A DNA stretch of 64,000 nt, from NCBI GenBank assembly GCA_029721435.1, contig CM056584.1, forward strand, positions 12,744,239 to 12,808,238, written 5' to 3'. Numbering within the stretch: the first letter of the stretch is position 1; the number at the start of each line of letters is the position of its first letter. The notes under the pieces were generated by a model. It worked only from the letters and a program-made list of their open reading frames with translations, was not told the origin of the DNA and ran no database searches. This document shows, piece by piece, positions 57,601 to 64,000 of the stretch. Made by a program: the position numbers and the translations under genes. This DNA comes from Gymnothorax reevesii. Lineage: Eukaryota > Chordata > Actinopteri > Anguilliformes > Muraenidae.

Positions 57601-58498
57601 GTTGTTCGCTTATACTTATTTGTCTTTTACTGAATGTAGAAACGGACAGTGTTATTTTCACGGGTGAAGGAGAGCTCAGTGTTAACACTGTTAACTGCGG
57701 CCATCAAGTATAATCGCAGCAGCTGGTTTGAGGCTATTTTAAGGTTGATACATGTCTTGGAAACCAGTAAAAAAAGGTTTTCGTTTTTATTGTCAAGAAA
57801 GGGAAATGTCATGACACCCATGAGTTAGTAATGGTCACCTAACCATAACAATGGCTGCAGTCTTGAGCTCAACATCTCCTGACTCTTCAGCCAATGGGTT
57901 TTAGCACATATTACTTATGAAATTGCAGCATTTTAAATGATGAAATTAGCCTAGCATGTTCATTAGCTGGCATTTCTACTCAATTAGTTTCAACTCAACA
58001 AACTAACATCAATGATGCAATTCACTTAAGATTGTATATCCAATGTCTGCCTTGAGAAAGATAATGACATAAATTTAGCACAGAAGTCATACAAGTGCAG
58101 GGAGCAACACGTTGCATTCTGGGTATTATCAGCCAGAGGGATGTTTTTATTGGCTCTGAAACTTGAGAGATCAGGAAGAAGCTGGTGGTTCCCTCGGTTT
58201 GTTTAATTTGGACCAGAGTGTCCGTACTCGTGATAGCTGCACTGCTCCCAGGTCAGTCTCAGGACTGCTCCTTTAAACCGCGGGAGGAGTTAGCAGGAAG
58301 TGTGAGGTATCAGAGGGAGGCCTTGCTTCGGTGGAGGATGTGTGATCAAAGCACTGCAGGGGCTACTGTTTCCTTGCCCCCCATGGGTGGCTGTTCCCTT
58401 TGAACGAGTGGTGGGGGTCATGGAGGTGCGTGGATGCCTGCTCGCATGTGTGTGAAAATAACACAGCCAATATGTCTTTATTTATGGGATGTGATCTT
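57601..58498. other. non-coding, no recognised feature
   Basis: Nothing supported. Confidence 0.5.
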
Positions 58499-58528
58499 TG
58501 GTGTGTGTGTGTGTGTGTGTGTGTGTGT
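58499..58528 (+). repeat. (GT)n microsatellite
   Basis: Pure GT repeat of 30 bp. Confidence 0.95.
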
Positions 58529-58662
58529 GGAATAATGGCACATCTAGCATGACTTTTAATGCTGTTGGGTGTGTGCGCATGCATGTGTGCATCCGTGCTC
58601 ATGCCTGCACTCGTGTGAGGAATACAGCAATCCTAGCATTGTATTATTTTGACTTGAGTATA

Positions 58663-58674
58663 TGTGTGTGTGTG

Positions 58675-58719
<45 letters not shown>
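58663..58719 (+). repeat. (TG)n microsatellite
   Basis: TG repeat of about 57 bp with one CG step at 58681-58682. Confidence 0.95.
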
Positions 58720-58720
<1 letters not shown>

Positions 58721-58789
58721 TTGCCTCTCTACCTTTGGCATGGACACGGTGTGGGGCATTATAAACAAAAGTGCTGAGGAACTGAACCC

Positions 58790-58791
<2 letters not shown>

Positions 58792-58828
<37 letters not shown>

Positions 58829-58831
58829 ACT

Positions 58832-58859
<28 letters not shown>
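58792..58859 (+). repeat. (CT)n-(CA)n compound microsatellite
   Basis: CT run at 58792-58824, then CACTCACTCA, then a CA run at 58831-58859. Confidence 0.95.
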
Positions 58860-58864
<5 letters not shown>

Positions 58865-59253
58865 ACATACACACTCTAGCTTACTTCCACTTGCCGGGAA
58901 AATATGGACGAGCTCTTTAGTTCCACTAGAGACAACAAATCAGGAAGGTAAATGGACTGCATCGACATATTAAGAAGCACTTCTGAATTTCTTTTCTGGG
59001 AGGGGGGGGGGTTCTTAACTTTAGACTTTTTGTCACTTGGCAACAGTGCATTCGTTGCCCAGGCAACAAGTCAGGGCCACAGACACAGGGGGAAACAGAG
59101 CTGATTGGACTTGAGACAGATGCGAGGGGGTGTGTCCCTTGTTTTTGGACGGGTGTCCAGACATCACACAAGAACCCACTTACATACTCCCTTTAACACT
59201 CCCCAAAAAAGTGCCACTCCCACTTACCATTAAGAGCTACCCAATGAGAACAC
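58860..59253. other. non-coding, no recognised feature
   Basis: G9 run near 59002-59010. Nothing else. Confidence 0.5.
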
Positions 59254-59486
59254 ATCAGGTAAAAATGGACATTTCATGACACTTTCTGATTTTGAGATCA
59301 AGGCTGTTAAAATTGGGCGCTTTTTTTACTTTATCTGATATAGCAGTTTCTTTCTTACATGATTCCATTTAAACTAATGGGTGAATCACCTATTTTTGAT
59401 ATCAAAATACTTATATTGGTACATACAATAAACTCTAGCAAAAAGTAAAAAGTCCAATTGTCATGAAATGTCCATTTTTACTTGAT
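59254..59486. mobile_element. MITE-like element, 28-bp terminal inverted repeats
   Basis: 59254-59281 (ATCAGGTAAAAATGGAC then ATTTCATGACA) and 59459-59486 are inverted repeats with a single mismatch over 28 bp, enclosing 177 bp of AT-rich non-coding sequence. No target duplication is evident, so the superfamily stays open. A plain palindromic duplication cannot be excluded. Confidence 0.7.
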
Positions 59487-60386
59487 ACGTTCACAGATGT
59501 GATTTTGAGTGTCTCCTACCTTCCTGAAAAGATCAAACACTTCCTAAAAGATAAAAGACACTGGGGCTGTACTGTGTATCTGTCTGTCTTTGCTCACTGG
59601 TTGGGCCTCCAGCTTACATCCCAGTCCTGCTTGTCACTGTTTTTATAATGACTGGCTTCATTATTGAGGGCAGGGCCTTTCCCCGAGCTTGGCTGAGTCA
59701 TGCTGGCATCATGGGATTGCGCTTGGCTGGCGGTGGGCTTCTGTAATTACAGGGCTAGCTGGGGGTTAGGCGAAGACGCGCAATGCATTAAATATTTAAT
59801 TCATTAACATAAGCGCTCTCCCTCTCTCTGTGGGACTGACGTGCGCGCTTTTCCAGAGAGGCTTATAATGTAGAAGGCACTGCCATGACTGTTCTGGAGA
59901 TGGTGTCTGAATCTCTGCTACAGACGCCTATAAAGGTCTTTTGTAATAACTGTATTGACCAGTTTTTAGCCCGCCTGGCCAAAAGGCCCAAAAGGGTTTA
60001 TGCTATGCTCTGGGACTTTAGTGGTGGTCTGTTGTGCGTGCGTCCCTGTGTGCGTAAACTTTTGGCCTGTCTGCGCTCTAGCGTCCTCAGTTTTTCACTG
60101 ATAATTTTCATATTTCACATGTGTATACTGTATGGGTCATAAGGTCTAGATTTTCAGCCAAATCGGACTGATACTTTGGCCAATGGGGGCGTTCCATTGT
60201 GGCCATGTTTGGCCAAGCGGGTGCAGTGTCTTTGCCACTATTTTTCTTACTGTGTACCTGCAACCTGGAATAATATGCAGAACAATCTGAAGCGCTCCTT
60301 ATTTTTATCTTCCAGGCGATTTTAAGTTTAAACTCCCATCTTATTTTTTTCCAGCTGTTCTTGTTATAGTTGATTCATTTGTTTTT
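59487..60386. other. non-coding; AT-rich regulatory-like block near 59740-59860
   Basis: GCAATGCATTAAATATTTAA then TTCATTAACATAA (near 59780-59812) joins ATGCAT, TAAAT and ATTA words typical of POU/homeodomain enhancers, in repeat-free DNA. Conservation cannot be judged here. No gene recognised. Confidence 0.35.
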
Positions 60387-61009
60387 GGGCGCATGTCATG
60401 AGGTGGGCACTCAAAAAGGGTGGATCTGTGACACTCCGCCAAGAAACTGCTAATTGAAAATGTATTTTCTCTCAGATTCATCGGTCTCTTATTGTAATTT
60501 TGGTATCAAATTGTAGCTGTTGAAGTTTTTTTTCATTTGCTGCTAACTTTGATTGATTTGGTGGGATACTTTTGGTTCAGCAGCCTCTTCAGAAAAGCAA
60601 TAATGGGGTGGATCGGGGCGGTGGTGAATCGGTGGCGGCGGAGAAGCAGCTAGATTATGGTTATAATGTTCTATTACTCCAGGGTAAGGTGGTGTATCTT
60701 TTATGAACTGGATGTCATCTACAAAATAAAACAAACCTGGGTGAATTTAAATGAATATTACCCAAATAACACTAGTTTTTGTAAAAAGGGTCCATTCCGA
60801 GAAAAACTGACTTTTAGTAGCAGCTTTCAATGCATTTACCTGTTAATTAAATACATGTTACTCTCAATAACATTAGAACGAAATGAGATAATAAATTTCT
60901 GTTTGCTATTTTTGATTGGGCTGAAGGTATGTAATATGCAGTAGGAGTATTGAAGAAGGACCATTTTGACCCGGTCACACTTTAGTGGCCCACCTCATGA
61001 CATGTGACC
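60387..61009. mobile_element. candidate inverted-repeat element, about 623 bp
   Basis: CATGTCATGAGGTGGGC at 60392-60408 and its exact reverse complement at 60988-61004 (17 bp perfect) enclose AT-rich non-coding sequence. The similarity extends outwards (GGGCG against GGTCA), so the ends may be 60387 and 61009, the latter finishing GTGACC like the MITE at 30502-30840. No transposase and no clear target duplication. Confidence 0.55.
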
Positions 61010-61271
61010 TTTTATCTTAACCGCCTTGCATTCTCCATTGGATTCATTATAGTAATTTTCTGACATTTTATTTTTTACTTTTCATTGCCATTACCAAATC
61101 TAATGTTTTTAATTATGTCTCTGGTGTCTACGGATCTTGTGTATTGTTGACTCGGCTTTATAGCAAATGAAGCATCGACTTCAACGTATTTCCGAGTTAA
61201 AATGAAGGTTGAATGTTTGAATGAATGAAAGTATTCATAGTGGCATTAGTTGTTTGTAGAGATTTGCCCTG
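61010..61271. other. non-coding, no recognised feature
   Basis: Nothing supported. Confidence 0.5.
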
Positions 61272-61470
61272 GGCTGCTCACCCTTATCCAAGAAGGGCTG
61301 GTGTGGGCTTTCGCACCAGCTGAGCTGTTACACACCTGAGACTAGTAATCAACCTCTAGAGTCGTTGTTAAAGATCTTGATTAGTTGAATCAGGTGTGAA
61401 ATATATTGGTCATAGATTGGGATGAAAGCCTGCACCTACACCAGCCCTTTTTAAATAAGGTTGGGAACGA
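61272..61470. mobile_element. decayed hAT-like MITE
   Basis: The left end (CTCACCCTTATCC then AAGAAGGGCTGGTGTGGG) and the reverse complement of the right end (CCCAACCTTATTTAAAAAGG then GCTGGTGTAGG) align over about 40 bp. The interior has AATCAACCTCTAG and GATTAGTTGAATCAGGTGTG, the plan of widespread vertebrate non-autonomous hAT elements. No target duplication identified. Confidence 0.65.
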
Positions 61471-61612
61471 CTAGGTTAGCACTAGCGAGCTGTAAGTGTG
61501 GCAGTAATTGTTGACCGTAGTTAGTTGGCTCGTTAGTTGTAGTTATGTGTACTGTGTTAGTAGTTCTTTGAGTTCTGTAGTCATTCCAATCTTGCTTTTT
61601 TCCCCCTTTCAG
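61471..61612 (+). other. intron-like sequence with strong 3' splice site
   Basis: Ends in CTTGCTTTTTTCCCCCTTTC followed by AG (61611-61612). This is a near-ideal pyrimidine tract and acceptor for the exon candidate that follows. Confidence 0.5.
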
Positions 61613-61690
61613 ACATGTCACCTGACTGCACTTAAGACTGAAACTGAAAAACCGACAGCTGTGAAACCAGGAAGCACTCAGCCATGGCAG
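61613..61690 (+). other. candidate exon, 78 bp, unidentified gene; possible start codon
   Basis: Bounded by a strong acceptor (20-bp pyrimidine tract plus CAG) and a consensus donor, GCAG followed by GTAAGG at 61691. It is 78 bp, a multiple of three. The phase-0 frame is fully open, starting TCHLTALKTETEKPTAVKPG and ending STQPWQ, so it could be an internal coding exon. Alternatively it is a 5' UTR exon: CAGCCATGGC holds an ATG at 61684-61686 in a near-perfect Kozak context (GCCATGG), giving Met-Ala with the next codon split over the intron. It is phase-compatible with the candidate at 15760-15818. I recognise neither peptide. Splice and Kozak matches are seen directly; exon status is inference. 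Confidence 0.5.
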
Positions 61691-62109
61691 GTAAGGATTA
61701 CGTGTGTCTGTTTGGCTTGGATCTATGCTTGTAATATGTAATGTGTCACATTGGTATTTTGGCAACATTTTTAGCCGGTGTCATGTCCATTGCCGCATTT
61801 TTTTGTCCCTGTGATTTCATGTCATTACCTTATGCAAAAGGCTGGCAGTGACACGAGGGTATCACTTCAAACGCGGTCCGATCCTCAGATCTTTCCGAAA
61901 CTCACTCTGATTTATGGTCGTGACCCTCTCTTATCACATATATCAGGCAGCGGCACCCCATAGACAAATTTTGGCATCTCTCGAAATTACGTAGTGCCTG
62001 TAATATCGGCTCATGTTTCTAGCACTGACACAACTCTCCACCTTAAGTGGTGTCTGAATGAAGGTCTCTTTCCATGACTGTCCGGCAGCTTTCCAAATTC
62101 ATTTTTGAA
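61691..62109. other. non-coding, no recognised feature
   Basis: Intron-like sequence after the donor; nothing else supported. Confidence 0.5.
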
Positions 62110-62171
62110 GTCACACTCCCTCAAATGCACAGGCATACACACACAGATGTACACACATGCTCACACTTACT

Positions 62172-62219
<48 letters not shown>

Positions 62220-62828
62220 CATGCTGCACATACGCACACACACTGAAGCGCACACGCAGATATACACTCTCTTTGACCTGATTTTGGGCACGTGAAGGTG
62301 CCCTCTCCCTAACATGCGTACGTGGATGGCGCAGTGGGCACAGTGCCAGCAGACGGGGAGGTCGGGGAGATGATATGGCTCCAGGGCTCAGGCAGTCGGA
62401 CAGGTTGAGGCCTGACGCTGCAGGGCCTGATGGGATGATAGGAGAACAGGGGGAACGTGACTCTGCACAGGTCTCACCAGCAGCTCGCTCTGGAGGAGAG
62501 GAGTGAGCACACATATACCCAAATCTATCTCTATGCACACACACTCACACACACACACACACACACACACGCACGCTGAAACAAACAAACCCAGATCCAC
62601 AGCTAAACACACAGACACGCAGAAATGCACACACACCCAGATTCACCTCTATACACACACACATGCATGGAAACACGCACTCCCAAATCTTTCTCCATGC
62701 ACACACACACAGACACACACGCCTATGCACACACTCTGAAACAAACACACCCAGATGCACAACATAACACACACACAAACACGGGCACACACACACACAC
62801 ACAGAAACAAACCCACACCCAGGTCCAC

Positions 62829-62897
<69 letters not shown>

Positions 62898-63040
62898 CAC
62901 ACAAACTCACACACACATCCACAGCCGCAGACACATGCCAACACACACGTGTACTCAAACGCGGGCATGGATCCATCCCTCACATGCACAGAAGCACACA
63001 CAGAGATGCAGATGTGCAGATATACAAACAGATATTCAAC
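62110..63040 (+). repeat. CA-rich array with about 160-bp higher-order period
   Basis: Pure CA runs at about 62174-62215, 62541-62570 and 62833-62894 within CA-rich degenerate DNA. Landmarks recur about 160-164 bp apart: CCAAATCT.TCTC.ATGCAC at 62519 and 62683, and TGAAACAAACA..CCCAGAT at 62577 and 62737. A third GAAACAAAC copy lies at 62803. A unique non-CA segment at 62314-62505 interrupts the array. Thr/His-rich (plus) and Cys/Val-rich (minus) frames of up to 143 aa are repeat artefacts. Confidence 0.85.
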
Positions 63041-64000
63041 TGCACCGATGTCATAGACTCAGAATCTGCAAAGTGGCCACTCTTAAAGACTGGTACTGTG
63101 CTGTAACTGTACTGTGTACACATTAAGCTCCGTAGTGACCTGGCTGAGATAGAAGGAATTCAGGCTACTTTAGATAGCTTAGCCGTTGCTAGAGAAAGTA
63201 TGGGCAGAATCATTAGCCTAGCCTAGCATCACAAAAACTTTACCAGATGAGGGTGCCTGGGCTAAAGCCTATCTAATAACATGGCCGCTAACTATAGGCT
63301 ATTAGCACTGCGGAGTGAGAGTTTGTTTGAGAGAAGGGAAATGGAGAGACCGAGGGAGAGGGTGAGGTTTTTTGTGATACTTTAAAGCAAAGTGCGAACT
63401 AAGGGGAGCTAGAAGGAGCTCGGCTCCTCTTTATAAGACATGAGCTCCCGTGAAAACACAATTTGTGAAATTTTTGGGGGTTTTCAAAATATTGACAACA
63501 TGTTATTTTTGCACGGCATTTTATCATAGATGCTGCATTAAGCATTAAGCAGCAATTACTGATGCATGATTTATGCCAGTTATTAAGGATTAATTAACTT
63601 TGTTCTTGCCATGACCACCGAAGCGTGGCGGCGCTGTGTCACAAACGTCACTCATGCAATTAGAGAAACAACAAAAAAACTTCTTTTCCGAACTCTTCTC
63701 AGTTTCCGCGCCAAGGCGCATTATTTTCCTTGGTTGGTAGTCTGCAAAAATCAGGGACGTCAAAAAGAAAACAGGAAAGTTTACTTGATTTACTTTACGT
63801 CGCTTCTGTGTTAAGGTGGGAACTATTGCCAATTGTTCATGTTTAACGTTGAATTGCGATGGGTGTTCTGATGGCGTCATTGGCAAGATATAATATAACA
63901 CTGTGCACACAGCCTAAGCAAGCTTAAAACATCCATTTATACACAATTGGCAGAAAGCAGATTGCAGTTACGTCCGCAGACATTTCGGATAATCCGCCGG
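63041..64000. other. non-coding, no recognised feature
   Basis: About 960 bp of unique sequence. A 106-aa minus-strand frame at 63590-63910 has no recognised motif or splice context. Confidence 0.5.

Noticed and set aside
62319..62505. tRNA-like SINE start (TGGCGCAGTGGGCACAGTG) inside the CA array
   Set aside because: The A-box word matches but no B box or known body follows; left as unique sequence.
62545..63126. Long Thr/His-rich or Cys/Val-rich open frames of up to 143 aa over CA/TG arrays, also at 47127-47587, 57026-57579 and 40616-40969
   Set aside because: Dinucleotide repeats lack stop codons in several frames; composition and mirrored frames on both strands show they are artefacts.
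1..64000. An undescribed multi-gene system, viral insertion or toxin locus
   Set aside because: No clustered genes, no viral gag/pol/env-type frames and no toxin signatures were seen. Non-LTR and DNA transposon remnants explain every recognisable coding fragment except the exon candidates.

Overview
The window reads as nuclear DNA of a vertebrate, most likely a ray-finned fish. The evidence is very low coding density, long (CA)n/(TG)n, (CT)n and (AAT)n microsatellites, decayed Tc1-like transposons of the kind common in fish, tRNA-derived SINEs, an RTE/Rex3-like LINE tail with the familiar GATACTTTATT.ATCCCC signature, and hAT-type miniature elements. Species cannot be assigned. No complete protein-coding gene is visible. 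Nearly all open frames longer than 60 codons lie in repeats or lack any family signature, so the window is best described as a gene desert or the inside of one or more very large introns.

Layout. 1-8.7 kb is unique non-coding DNA with a 35-37 bp minisatellite in two blocks (2139-2270 and 2645-2752). A tRNA-derived SINE lies at 8670-8908. 9.5-20.9 kb is mostly unique, with a candidate small exon (15760-15818), a G-rich stretch near 16 kb and a 39-bp triplet repeat near 19.8 kb. 20.9-21.2 kb is CA-rich. 22.1-23.5 kb is a decayed full-length Tc1-like transposon. A second Tc1-like remnant on the minus strand lies at 25.6-26.0 kb. 26.59-27.48 kb is a nest: a foldback element that carries a V-SINE-like insertion in its left arm and a hAT-type MITE with a perfect 8-bp target duplication at its centre. 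29.3-31.0 kb holds a SINE, an RTE/Rex3-like LINE 3' end, and a long polypurine tract split by a 339-bp MITE.

33-35.4 kb has AAT repeats, a weak exon candidate and a CpG-rich, promoter-like block. 39-43 kb carries AT/TG palindromic and TG microsatellites. 43.5-44.4 kb is a 5'-truncated LINE reverse transcriptase pseudogene. 45.6-47.5 kb holds poly-G, TG/CA arrays and a regular 53-bp minisatellite. A CRE-plus-TATA promoter-like cluster lies at 50.18-50.27 kb, a 233-bp two-copy tandem duplication at 54.0-54.5 kb, and a V-SINE-like SINE at 55.6-56.1 kb. 57-63 kb contains TG/CA arrays with roughly 160-bp higher-order periods, three inverted-repeat elements, and the best exon candidate of the window (61613-61690), which has a strong acceptor, a strong donor and a Kozak-like ATG.

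The two better exon candidates are on the plus strand and are compatible in phase, so they could belong to one transcript with a 46-kb intron. That is inference and needs RNA evidence. No undescribed gene system was found. The most informative structures are the nested transposons, the SINE and LINE that share a tail, and the candidate exons and promoter.
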